Source: Ilex aquifolium
Lineage: Eukaryota; Streptophyta; Magnoliopsida; Aquifoliales; Aquifoliaceae
Assembly: GCA_951799425.1 (NCBI GenBank)
Contig: OX637403.1
Coordinates: forward strand, 23,216,811 to 23,280,810
DNA length: 64,000 bases
Reading direction: 5' to 3'
In this document: positions 23,349 through 35,344 of the stretch, piece by piece
How positions within the stretch are numbered: the first letter of the stretch is position 1
Layout of the letters: every line of letters starts with the position of its first letter
The notes under the pieces: model-generated
Seen by the model: the letters and a program-made list of their open reading frames with translations, nothing else
The model's database searches: none
Told to the model about the DNA's origin: nothing
Program-made: the position numbers and the translations under genes

Positions 23349-24043
23349 TCCTAGCTACAATCTTCAATTGCTTTAGAATGTCTTTCATTTACATTGTTGT
23401 CTTTCCTTTAATCATGAGTAGCTAAATCTTTAAGTTCGCTAATCCAAGGGAGACCTCCCCTTGGGTATGCTATTTCAACTCATCTTCTTTTCTCCCCTCG
23501 GTGTATGGTGGTTCGGTTTGACTAGGTTGAGCGTGGACATGGTTATGAGTCTTTGATATTCCGTAGACATGTCAAGGTTTATGCTTAGATCCTCACTTCC
23601 ATCTTGTCCCGAGCTTCTCACAAATCAATCGTTCATCTATGCATCATTGGAGGAAGGCTTCGAGTAGAATTGGGATTCCCATTGGAGTGAACATTTGGGA
23701 TTAGCCAACAATTATTTCCCATTTCAATTTCATCACAATCCAACCCAATTCCAAACAACAAAAGATTTTACACTTTTCTTTCACCAAAATCACCTTCTAC
23801 ACGATTTACATCCTTCCCCGAGGAGACGACCTTGAAATACTTCCAAGTAAAACACGATACGCAAAAGTCTTCTTGCGCTTGGGAAGCATTTTTGTACACA
23901 CACATTTCATTTTCCACAATTACCTTGCCCTTTCTTTTGACATCATCCCAAGGGAGAGTGGCACTCCCCTTCACACATACATCATACATATACATTGAGG
24001 GATGATGTTAGGCGATTAGGATACTACAAGGAAATAAGTCAAG
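23349..24043 (+). mobile_element. Element E 5' LTR, second part
   Basis: Resumes after the CATTA duplication of F and runs to about AATAAGTCA just before the primer site. It contains the standard Athila LTR 3' segment, including GAGTAGCTAAATC and ATTCCCATTGGAGTGAAC, and ends within 10 bp of the primer site. No coding content. Confidence 0.75.
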
Positions 24044-24051
24044 TATTTTTG

Positions 24052-24138
24052 GCGCCGTTGCCTGGGAAGGCAAAGCGTTGAATCAAGAAGGTGATTTTCG
24101 GACAACGGAGGTAAGTCCCGTGATGTTCATCATGGGCT
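24052..24138 (+). promoter_or_regulatory. Element E primer site, donor-like site and leader hairpin
   Basis: TGGCGCCGTTGCCTGGGA (24052-24069) is a tRNA-Asp-type primer site. AG|GTAAGT lies at 24111-24118. The hairpin at 24119-24138 has arms CCCGTGAT and ATCATGGG and loop GTTC. Confidence 0.8.
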
Positions 24139-24205
24139 GAGGTACGTTAATCCTTGTATATACTTTTGTTTTTCACATTTTCATTTGTAGATAGTTTTGT
24201 TATAT

Positions 24206-26622
24206 ATGGGATCGGGACGAACAAAACCGACTAGTTAGACAACCCTTGGGCCCCAACATGAACATTGATCAAGACCCACCCGAGGATGCGGGTGATAACT
24301 TTGAGAATGTAGGTGCAAATCCAAACATGCAACGGGGTGGGGGAGTGCCAGAACCTAGAATTCCCAATCCACGAATACAATTTCCCCCTTCCGTGAATGA
24401 AGGGAACAACATCCACATAGAGCCTCCGGCTAGGTCAATGAGGGAATTCCTTCAACCCACATGAAGCACTACACCCTCATGCATCCTCCTTCCGGTCCAA
24501 GCTCACCTCTTTCTAGTTAAGCCAGGGGTGTTGCAACTACTTCCCACATTCCATGGAATTGAGAAGGAGAACCCCTATTTACACATAAAAGATTTCGAGG
24601 AGATAGTTGCAACCTTCCTCACCACTCATGGTATGGAAGACATAGCTAGGCTAAAATTGTTTCCCTTTTCCCTAAGAGATAAGGAAAAAACGTGGCTTAA
24701 TTCCTTGAGAGCTCGATCCATAACATCTTGGAACCAAATGCTCTCCGAGTTTTTAAACAAATTTTTTCCGGTGCATAAAACCACCGCCTTAAAGAAACAA
24801 GTTCAAAACTTTTCGGAGAAGCCCAATAAGCAATTCTACCAATGTTGGGATCGGTACAACGATTTGCTACAATCCAATCCACACCATGGCTTTGAACCAT
24901 GGCAATTGGTGAGTTTCTTCTATGAAGAAATCACACTGGGCCACCGAAAGTTCATCGACATGATGTGTAATGGGGAGTTCTTGAACAAAGACCCTGACGA
25001 GGCTTTAGATTACTTTGATACATTGGCACATAATGCATAATCATGGGACATTACGGATCCCACCGATGTACTAAGGTCTTCTCCTCAAGGGAGTAGCCAA
25101 CCTCATGGGGGAGGGATTTATGATTTGAGAGACCGGGAAGACTTGCTTTCCAAAATTGCCAAATTGTCTAGGAAGGTTGAGAGTCTTGAAGTCAATAGGA
25201 GACACGAGGTGTCTAATGTCTCAAAAATAGATGAGTTTTGCTCAATTTGTGAGAGTGTGGAGCATTCCATATTGGATTGCCCCAACATTCCAGCGCTTAA
25301 GGAAGTGTATCACGAGCAAGTCCATGCCTTTAACCAAACGAGGCAATCATTCTCTCCACATTCTAACACATACAATGCGAGTTTGAGTAACCACCCGAAC
25401 TTTAGTTAGAGAAATGAGAATCCCACTCCTCATGGTTCAAATGTATATTCACCTCCCGTGCCTCCTAAGCAAAATCATTACCAAGGTCAAGGGCAAGCGT
25501 CTAACCCCCAATACCCCTGTTCCAATCCGCAAGGGTACTCGTCAAACCCACCACCACAGAATTTTTCACCAATTCCACCTCCCCAAAGCTTCTCCCAACA
25601 AGGACCATCCAATTTTTCCACCTACCAACCTCCCCATAAGAGGAATTTGGAGGATGTGGTTCATGCTTTCATTCAAAGCCAAACCGCCATCAATAATCAA
25701 AATGCCACAGCTCTTAATGACATTAGGACCCAGCTCACAAAGTTGACAAACTCCATGGGGGCATCACAACAAGAGAAGGAGAAATTCACCGCTCAACCCC
25801 AAGAAAATCCTAGAGGTCAACATGTTGTTGAGTTATCAGAGCTCTTAAGAGAGAGTTGTGAGCAACTCAAAGCGGTCACCACCCTTCCTAGTGGCAAGCA
25901 AATTGATAAAACCATTTTGCCAAAAGCCTCACCCAATGTCACATTGCCAAATGAAAAAGACAACATGGGTGACACCGACAAGGGTGAGGTGAGTGAAAAG
26001 AAAGAAAGTGAGGCAGTTGAGAAAGAAAAATTGATTGATGAAAATGTGCTTGTTTCTCCTATTCCTGCTCCTTTTCCTAATCGTTTGAAGCCACATGTCA
26101 AGGTGGCTAATTATGCTGATATACTTAAAATGTTTAAGCAGGTAAATATCAACATCCCACTCCTTGATGCCATAAATCAAATTTCATCATGTGCAAAGAT
26201 CTTGAAAGACTTATGTACGGTAAAGAGGAGGCTCAATGTCACAAGAAGGCATTTCTCACCGAGCAAATGAGCTCGATTTTGAGGACAAACACCCCTCCAA
26301 AGTTTAAATACCCCGGCTGTCCCACCATTGCCATAACCATAGGAAATTGCCGGTGGAGCAAGCCCTCCTTGATTTGGGGGCTAGTGTGAACCTCCTTCCA
26401 TATTCAGTGTACCAACAACTTCAACTCGAGGAATTAAAGCCTATTCCAATCACGCTTCAACTAGAGGACCGTAGTGTCCGAACACCAAGGGGAGTAGTTG
26501 AGGATGTCTTAGTGCAAGTTGATAAATTTTATTTTCCTGTTGATTTTATTGTGCATGACTTTCACCCGGTTGCAAATCTTAGTTCCCAAATCCCTGTGAT
26601 ACTTGGAAGATCTTCGTTTTGA
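24206..26622 (+). pseudogene. Element E gag and protease fossil (Athila-type)
   Basis: Plus-strand frames match the Athila polyprotein. They cover the gag N-terminus with the [16 protein letters not shown] motif (24.24-24.46 kb), the gag core (24.53-25.04 kb, 170 codons), the CCHC knuckle (CSICESVEHSILDC, about 25.24 kb), the Pro/Gln-rich region and helical linker (25.46-26.27 kb, 270 codons) and retropepsin with DLGAS (26.35-26.62 kb). No RT, RNase H or integrase is present before the 3' untranslated block. The fossil is broken, with several breaks, but less eroded than B or D. Confidence 0.85.
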
Positions 26623-28160
26623 ACTTTGAATACATGAGCACATTATATTGCTAAAAGTATCACATACTTATTTGCTTTTGAACTCAACCATAAGTGCACC
26701 ATGAACTTGTAATTTTGGCAATTTATGGATTGAGTTCACATTTAGTGCTTGACATGAATAGTGGAGATGAGTAAGAACCCGTGTGAGCTTTAATGCCAAT
26801 ATATGTTGGAGGGAACTTACATTTACTCAAAGGAACAATTTTTCAAATTCAAATTTGTTCAATAATCTCATTATACTTGCTTTGGTTAGGTGCATTTGGG
26901 TAGTTGATTGACTTTTTCTTGAAATGCAATGTGTTCTCCCATGCCTATCTAGAAATGATCTTAGGCCATCTTTGATTTGCTTTGAGCCTTAGCCTTTTTC
27001 TTGGAAAAATTTATCCATAGTGTCGTGATTGAGCCTTAATTGTAAATTCATTTTCATACCACACATTTGACCAAGTTAGTGCAAAATAATAAAAATCTAC
27101 CTCACCTTGGTTGTTCATAGAGCTGAATATGAGTGATCAAAAAAAGAGAGAATGAAGTATGGTGTGGAAACTCAAACAAAAGGGATGAATGATGTTGAAA
27201 CTCAAAAAGTTGTATGGAAAAAAGAATGAAAATCCAAGAAAAGGAGAAAAATGGAGTGAAAAGAAGAAAAGAATGATCAAAGAATGAAGCAAAATGTTAA
27301 GGAAAAGAAGAAAAAGAGATAAAGAGTGAAGTGATGATGGTAGACTTCAAATCCCATAAAAAGGGAGATCATTCTGAAATAAAGGTCATCCACTCAGAAC
27401 AACCCTCTTTGTTATCCTATATCCTTCATTTCATTTGCCTAGATATCACCCCAAGGCCCCATTATAACCTTTGAAATTCCTAAATGATCTAGAGAAAGCA
27501 TGGGGAAAGCATACTTTTAAAGAAAAAGAGAAGTTGATTTTGCTATCTAATGCCCTAGCATTCCTTTCATGAGATTATGCCAAGGTTGTTTCATTTTTAT
27601 GCATGTACTTCATTTTTGGATTATATGTGAGTATATTTCATTTTGTGCATAAGATTCTATCTCACATATACACATGGAGTGCATGCCAGGATAATCATAG
27701 TGTGATTCATTGTTGAGAGAAACCCTTGGTGAGTTTTGCATCAAAGCTTAATTTGGATAACCAAAGTGAATGTGAACTCCGTTGTGTAAATGTTTAAATT
27801 ACATGTCCATTTCACACACACACGAATTTGAAAATGAATGTGTATGTGGATACTCTAGAATATCATTTAAGGCTATGATGTGTTTTATGTGTGATTAGTT
27901 CAGGTGTGTTGAGTAAGCTATTGTTGACATCCCAGTGCTAGTTAAGAAAAGGGCATATGCTTTAAATATAGGATATTAGGAAAAGAAGTTTGTAGGTACC
28001 TTCACTGGAAACCTTCACGAGACAAAACTCGTCCACTAGGGATCACCAAGGGGTTTAAAGGCTTGTTGCATGTGCTAAATGCAATTGCGGAATTAATATA
28101 GGTTTATCTTTGTTTGCTTAATTTTTTTATATTTAGTTTGCTAGGGACTAGCAAAGCTTA
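26623..28160 (+). other. Element E 3' untranslated block
   Basis: About 1.5 kb with no coding frame. It is collinear with the untranslated regions of F (18.2-19.8 kb) and, more distantly, I (51.95-53.4 kb). Shared landmarks are TTTGAACTTTGAATACATGAGCAC, TTGGAGGGAACTTAC and GAAACCTTCACGAGAC. Confidence 0.75.
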
Positions 28161-28173
28161 AGTTGGGGGGGTG
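28161..28173 (+). promoter_or_regulatory. Element E polypurine tract
   Basis: AGTTGGGGGGGTG sits immediately before the LTR start TGATGAGCACATAATATTGC. It has one more G than the tracts of F and I. Confidence 0.8.
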
Positions 28174-28619
28174 TGATGAGCACATAATATTGCATATTTA
28201 AAGGCCTCACTACATGCATTTTTACTTAGCTTTGCATTTAAGTACTTAGAGTTAGCCGAATTTATGAATAATGTTAAATTTTTGATGTTGCTGGTAATTA
28301 TAGCGTAAATCATGGATTTTGTAACCATGCAACTAAGTGTGGAGGAGTGGTGAAGACATGGACACCTTACATGAGGATTTGGAGGCTTAAAAGTGAAAGA
28401 AATCAAGGAGGTATCGGTGCTTGGTAACTTAGGCACCAGCACCCACACCATTTGGGCAGTACCTCGGTTTTCCTCCTTTTTGACCATGATCTACTTTGAA
28501 TCTGAAAAAGTTCACAACATAAAAATCTGGATGTCCTCTATATTATGTCAAAATTTTAGCTCAATCGGACGGTTGGATCAAAAGTTATGATAATTCTACG
28601 AAAACTGGTCCAGAGCAGG

Positions 28620-28713
28620 CAACCTACCGGAAAGACCTACCAATAGTTTCTACTCTAGTAGCCAAAACCTACCGGTAGAACGATGAAAACCTACCGGTAG
28701 GTTTTGCCCAAAA
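28620..28713. repeat. CCGG palindrome array, E 3' LTR (type AAACCTACCGGTAGGTTT)
   Basis: One perfect copy (AAACCTACCGGTAGGTTTT near 28688) and two partial ones, directly after AAAACTGGTCCAGAGCAGG. That phrase also precedes the arrays in both LTRs of F, so the array position is homologous although the arm sequences differ. Confidence 0.88.
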
Positions 28714-29498
28714 TGCCTAGAACGCCTGTAACTCATGCTCCACTTGCTTGGGGGTCCCACTATTGATTCTCCCACTTGTCCCCTACATCCCTTACACATC
28801 TACATGCCTCCCAACACCCATGCTTAGACTTTGAAGGCAATGACATTACTATGGATGAGAGAGAAGGGGGCAGCCATGATGGGTGCAGGCTAACCTCTTC
28901 CGAGTTGATCCAAAGTCAATCGACCCACCTCCCATTGATGGGAGGCCTACACATAGGCTATGGGAGCCTCATAGACGAAAATGTGTCATTCTCACTCCAT
29001 ATATTCAGCATTCACACTCACATTGAGAGGAGGAGGCTACCTAAGCTTAGAATGCTCTAAGGAAGAAGATGAATAGTTAGAAATAGAAAGCTTAGATTTT
29101 TACATTTCTTCCATCTATTTCACTTGTAATCTTTTATAAGGATCTTGTGAGCTTCATTATTTACTTTTAATGTCATTTATTTCAAGTGTTTTGCAAGTTT
29201 AGTTGAGTATCTTAGTTTCTGCCATTGTTGTGTTAAGTTTTCCTCTTTTCAAGCTTTTAAAATGGGTACTAAATATTTTTCTTCATAGTTCAAGTTTTCT
29301 TGCATTAGTTTAAGTTCCATGTTTCATTTCATCATTATGTCTTTTCACTTTATGCATGTCTTTCCCTTTAGTATGAGTAGCGAAACTTTAAGTTGGCTAT
29401 TCCAAGGGAGAACTCCTCTTGGATATGCCAAATCAACTCATTTTCTTTCCTCCTCGTAGTGTATGTTGATTCGGTTTGACTGGGTTGAGTGTGGATGT

Positions 29499-29626
29499 GG
29501 TTGTGAGTCTTTGATATCCCGTAGACTAGTCACGGGGTATGCTTTGATCCTCACCTCCATTTGGTTGTGAGTCTTTGATACACCGTAGACTTGTCACGGC
29601 GTATGCTTGGATACTCACCTCCATTT
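29499..29626. repeat. Two-copy tandem duplication, period 64 bp
   Basis: Two units starting GGTTGTGAGTCTTTGATA (29499 and 29563) and ending TCACCTCCATTT. Other Athila-type LTRs in the window have one unit here. Confidence 0.85.
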
Positions 29627-30085
29627 TAGTCCCTCGCTTCCCACGAATCAATCGAACATCTAGAAACCATTGGAGGAAGGCTTTGAGTTGATTTGGTATT
29701 CCCATTGGAATGACCTCTTCGGATTAGGCGACACTTGTTTCCATTGCATTTTCATTCGAAAATCCAATCACCAAAACACAAACTTAAAAGATTTTACACT
29801 TTTCCTTTTTCTCAAAATCTCCTTCACCACAATTCGACCTCCTTCCCTAAGGAGGCGACCTTGGAATATTTTTCCAAGTAAAACACGACATTGCGAAAGT
29901 CTCTCTGCGCTTGGGGAGCACTTTTGTTCACACACACATTTCATTCCCATTCCACCACTATTCCGTTGCCCCATTTCTTGCATTAGTCGGAGGGAGAGTG
30001 ACACTCCCCTATCTCTATAAGCCATAAATACATTAAGGGATGATGTCCAGAGTTTAGGGTATACTACAATAGAAACAATCAAGCA

Positions 30086-33000
30086 ACTAGCCAATTGGTT
30101 GACATGCCTAGAATTGTCTTGTATGCAGTGTGGTAAGCCCATAGGGCATCGATCAATCTAAATGACCAATCTTTTCTATTAGGGTTCACCGTTTTCTCTA
30201 GGATGTTCTTGATTTCCCTATTGGGGAACTCGGCTTGGCCATTGGTCTGTGGGTGATATGCGATGGACACCTTGTGTATGACGCCATACTTATGCATTAA
30301 AGATGCAAATGGCCTCTTACAGAAATTCGAACCACCGTCACTTATCATAGCATGAGGCATCCCAAACCTCGAAAAGATATTTCCTTTCAAAAACTTGACC
30401 ACGACCCGATGGTCATTGGTCATGGTTGGGATAGCCTCCACCCACATAGTCCATTGCCAGCAGAATGTACATGTAGCCAAACGACACGGGGAAGGGACCC
30501 ATGAAGTCGATGTCCCAATAGTCAAATATCTCAATAACAAGTACAGGGGAGAGGGGCATTATGTTCCTTCGAGTCACACTACCCAAACGTTGACACTTAT
30601 CACATTCTTTACAGAAAGAAACACAGTCTTTGTTTAACGAGGGCCAATAAAAACCTGATTGTAAGACCTTTACCGAGGTCTTCTTTGAAGAGAAATGGCA
30701 ACCGCACGCCTCTAAATGGTAAAATGCAAGGACATCTTTTTGTTCATTTTCTGGTACGCATCTCCTTATCACTTGGTCAAGGCAGTACTTGAACAGATAC
30801 GGGTTGTCGAAGAAAAAGTACTTCACATCCGCCATAAACCTCCGTCTACCTTTCGGGCTCCAATGCGGTGGATTTTGTCCTATAGCAAGATAATTGCATA
30901 TGTCAGCATACCATGGACAAACAGAATTGATAGAAAGTAAATGCTCATTTGGGAAAAATTCAGGAATAGGAATGTGCTCATCGACATCTTGCACCACAAG
31001 TCGGGATAAATGGTCCGCCACCACATTCTCAACTCCTTTTTTGTCTTTGATCGTCAAGTTGAATTCTTGTTGGAGGAGTATCCACCTAATCAGTCTCGAT
31101 TTTGCATCCTGCTAAGACAAAAGATACTTCAAAGCAGAGTGATCGGTATAGACTACTATAGGTGAACCAATTATGTATGACTGAAATTTATCGAATGCAA
31201 ACACTACAGCTAGCAACTCTTTCTCAATAATAATGTAATTCATTTGTGCTTAGTTAAGAGTTTTACTAGCATAGTATATTACATAAGGTCCTTTGTCTTC
31301 CCTTTGACCGAGCACAGCGCCGACCGCATAATCACTCGCGTCGCACATAAGATCAAATGGTAAGTCTCACTTGCGTGGTCGCATAATTGGAGGTGTAGTG
31401 AGCATGCTCTTCAGTTTTTTAAACGATGCCTCACAATTATCCGACTATACGAATGGGACATCTTTAGAAAGCAAGTTGATCAAAGGTCGAGCCAATGCAC
31501 TAAAGTTCTTTATAAAGCGACGATAAAAACCAACATGGCCAAGAAACGACCTGATATCTTTGATGAACTTTGGCGTGGGGAGGTTGAAAATTGCATCCAC
31601 CTTTGATTTTTCAACTTTGATCCCCTTTTCCGAGACGATGTGCCCAAGCACAATTCCTTGTGTCACCATAAAGTGACACTTCTCCCAGTTGAGGACCAAG
31701 TTCTTCTCCTCGCATCTCTCAAGTACTTTCTCTAAACAACCACTGAAGGAATCTACGAACACTGAGAATTCATCCATAAAAACTTCCATGATCTTCTCCA
31801 ACATATCACTAAAAATTCCCACAACGCATCTTTGAAAAGTCCCTGGGGCATTACACAGCACAAATGGTATGCGTCGGTAGGCAAATGTACCATAGGGGCA
31901 AGTGAAGGTGGTCTTTTCTTGATCCTCCAATGCGATCTCAATCTGATTGTACCCGGAGTAGCCATCCAAGAAGCAGTAAAATAGATGCCCAGCTACTCTT
32001 TTCAACACTTGGTCGAGGAATGGCAATGGAAAGTGGTCTTTTCATGTGCATAAGTTGAGCTTTCGGTAATCAATACACACTCTCCATCCAGTGACCACCC
32101 TTGTTGGGATTAACTCGTTCTCCTCAGTTGCCACAATCGTAACCCCTGATTTCTTGGGTACTACTTGCGTGGGGCTAACCCACTTATTATCGGCAATCAA
32201 AAATATGATGCCCACGTCAAGTAGCTTAAGTACCACATCCCTCACCACATCTTTCATAATGGGGTTAAGTCTCTGTTTTGGTTGTCGGGATAGTTTTGCA
32301 TCTTCCTCTAAGTAAATCCTATGAGTGCAAATGAGGGGACTAATCCCCTTAATGTCGACAATGGTCCACCCAATGGCTCCCTTATGCCTCCTCAATACAC
32401 ATAACAACTCTTCCTCTTGGCTCGCCTTCAAAGTTGAACTAATTACCACCGGGATGGTCTCATGATCCCCAAAGAATGCATATTTGAGGTTGGATGGTAA
32501 AGGCTTCAACTCCAAGATGGGTTTTTTGCACATTTGATGGAAAAATCTTCTTGTCTTGATGTGGGAGCTTCTCAAATGTACGGGTCCATTTTTCCACCCC
32601 TTTCAAGCTATCCAGCTCCCCTTGATCTTCAAACTCTTCCTCCCTAAGCTCCAATGTGCTCAAAAGGTCCAAGTGATCCTCCACCAATGTGTCAATCCTA
32701 TTGACTTCATGTACTTCCTCATTATCCCCCAGTTGCTTACACAAATTGAACACGTTGAAGTTCATTGTCATGTTCCCGAAAGTAAGCTTCATCAATCCAT
32801 TCCTACAATTAATAATAGCATTAGAAGTAACAAGGAATGGTCTACCTAAAATGGCATAAATTTGTGAGCCAGGGTTAGCAACCGGGTGAGTTTCAAGCAC
32901 AATAAAATCGACAGGAAAATAAAAGTTATCCACTTGAAGCAAGACATCCTCAACTACTCCTCTCAACGTTCGAATGATTCGGTCTACCAATTGAAGAGTG

Positions 33001-35197
33001 ATTGGAGTTGGCTTCAATTCTTCAAGTTGGAGTTGTTGATACACCAAGTAGGGCAAGAGGTTAACACTTGCCCCCAAATCAAGAAGACCTTGCTGCACCC
33101 AGCAATTCCCTATTGTGATGGCAATGGTAGGGCATTCGGGGTCCTTGAAATTTGGTGGGGTGTTGGTCCTCAAGATTAAGCTCACTTGCTCGGTGAAGAA
33201 TGACTTCTTGTGCACATTTAGCTTCCTCTTCATAGTACTTAAATCCTTCAAAATCTTGGCACATGAAGGGATTTGCTTTATGGCATCGAGGAGTGGAATG
33301 TTGATTTTAACCTACTTGAACATCTCAATTATATCAGAATAGTTAGCCACCTTCATGGGTGGCTTCAAACGATTGGGAAAAGAGGTCAGAATGAGGGATA
33401 CATGCACACTTTCCTCAACCAATTTTTCTTTCTCATTCACCGTAACCCCCTCGGAGTCATCCTTAGTCTTTTTCTCTAATGGCAATGTGGCCTTGGGTGA
33501 GACTTTTGGCACAATGGTCTTATCAAATTGTTTGCCACTTCGAAGGGTGATGACTGCCTTGAGTTGCTCATAACTCTCCTTTATGGGTTTGGATGACTCA
33601 ATCACATGTTGGCCTCTAGGGTTCTCTTGGGGTTGAGCGGGGAATTTCCCCTTCTCTTGTTGTGATGTCCCTATGGCATTGGTCATTTTTTTATTTGAGC
33701 CGAAATGTTATTGTTGAAGGCAGTTTGGCTTTGGATGAAATTATTAACCACATCCTCCAAATTCCTCTTATGGGGAGGTTGTTAGGTGGGAGGATTGGAT
33801 GGTCCTTGTTGACCATAACCTTGCGGAGGTGGATTTTGGGAAAAAAATTGTGGAGGTGGGTTCAATGAATACCCTTGCGAATTGGACCGGGGGTATTGTT
33901 AGCTAGACGCTTGACCTTGGTATTGACTTTGCTTAGGGGGCATGGAAGGTGAGTATGAATTAGACCCATAAGGAGTGGGATTCTCATTTCTCCAAATAAG
34001 TTTGGGTGATTACTCCAACCCGGATTGTAAGTATTAGAGTGTGGGGAGAATCATTGCCTAGTTTGATTAAAGACATTTACTTGTTCATGATACACTTCCT
34101 TAACTGCTGGAATGTTACGGCACTCCGATATGGAATGCTCCACACTCTCACAAATTTAGCAACCCTCCTCGATCTTTGAAATATTGGACAACTCGTGTCT
34201 CCTATTAACTTCTAAACATTCCACCTTCCGTGACAACTTGGTGATTTTAGATAGAAAATCTTCCCGAACCCTCAAGTCATACATCCCTCCCCCATGTGAT
34301 TGATTATAACCCAAAAAAGACCTCGGTACATAGGTGGAATCCGTGATATCCTAAGATTGTGCATTTTGCGCGAATGTACTAAAGTATTCAATGGCCTCAT
34401 CGGGGTCCTTGTTTAAGAACTCCCCTTGCACATCATGTCAATGAATTGTCGATGGCCCAATGTAATCCCTTCGTAGAAGAAAATCACCAATTGCCATGAT
34501 TCAAAATCATGATGTGGAATGGATTGTAGCAATTCCTTGTAGCGATTCCAACAGTGATAAAATTGCTCATTGGGCTTTTCCGAAAAGTTTTGGATTTGCT
34601 TTTTAAGAGTGGTGGTTTTAGGCACCAAAGAAAATATGTTCAAAAACTAGGAAAGCGTTTGTGCCCAAGAGATTATGGATTGAGGCCTCAAGGAATTCAA
34701 ACACGTTTTGGCTTTGTCCATAAGGGAAAAGGGAAACAACTTCAAGTGAGCTATGTCTTCCATAGCGTGATTAGTGAGGAAGGTTGCAACTATATCCTTG
34801 AATTCCTTAATGTGTAAATAAAGATTTTCTTTTTCAATTCCATGGAATTGAGGAAATAGTTGCAACATTCTCGGCTAGACTGGAAGGCGTGAGCTTGGAT
34901 CGGTAAAAGAATGCATGAGGGAGTGGTGCTACGAGTGGGTTGGAGATAATCCCGCAATGACCTCGCTAGAGTATCAATGGGGATATTGTTTCCTTCATTC
35001 CTATGAGGGAAATGCATTCTAGGGTTTGGAATTCTAGGGTCTTGCACTCCACTTCCCCTTGGGACATTCACATTCGTACATAAATCCTCAAAGTTGTCAC
35101 CGGCATCCTCGGGTAGGCCTTGGTCAATATTCATGTTAGGGCCTAAGGGTCGTCTAATCAATCTATTTTGGTTGTCCTGTACCCATATGCAAAACAA
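30086..35197 (-). pseudogene. Element G gag-pol fossil (Athila-type)
   Basis: Minus-strand frames match the whole Athila polyprotein. From right to left: gag N-terminus (about 34.8-35.2 kb), gag core (34.4-34.9 kb), knuckle region, gag linker (33.3-33.7 kb), retropepsin (32.5-33.25 kb, 263 codons open), RT N-terminal part (32.04-32.58 kb), RT core with FMDEF at the YXDD position (31.45-32.03 kb), RNase H (about 31.0-31.4 kb) and integrase (30.08-31.06 kb). The fossil is broken, with many breaks. It stops at 30086 inside integrase, where the E 3' LTR begins. Confidence 0.87.
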
Positions 35198-35254
35198 TAT
35201 CTACAAATGAAAAACAAGTAAACAAAATTATATACAAGGAACAACGTACCTCAG

Positions 35255-35344
35255 CTCGTGATGAAAATCATGAGACTTACCTCCGTTGTCCGAAAATCAC
35301 CTTCTTAATTCAACGCTTTGCCTTCCCGACAATGGCGCCTAAAA
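35255..35344 (-). promoter_or_regulatory. Element G leader hairpin, donor-like site and primer site
   Basis: Minus strand: primer site of tRNA-Asp type (35323-35339, GGCGCCATTGTCGGGAA), AG|GTAAGT at 35275-35282, and a hairpin at 35255-35274 with arms CTCATGAT and ATCACGAG. Its second base pair is T-A where the other elements have C-G, a paired change that keeps the stem. Confidence 0.78.

Larger units (their letters stand above)
28174..30085 (+). mobile_element. Element E 3' LTR (does not match its 5' LTR closely)
   Basis: A 1.91-kb LTR, TGATGAGCACATAATATTGC ... AATCAAGCA. It follows the polypurine tract of E but differs markedly from the E 5' LTR at 14.1 kb in its first 300 bp, its palindromes and its 3' part. 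It is closer to the LTRs of B and F. The flanks also disagree (TTGGG before 14096, ACTAG after 30085). E may therefore be a recombinant of two elements. It contains the recurrent LTR block (28.47-28.60 kb), palindromes (28620-28713) and a 64-bp tandem duplication. Confidence 0.7.
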
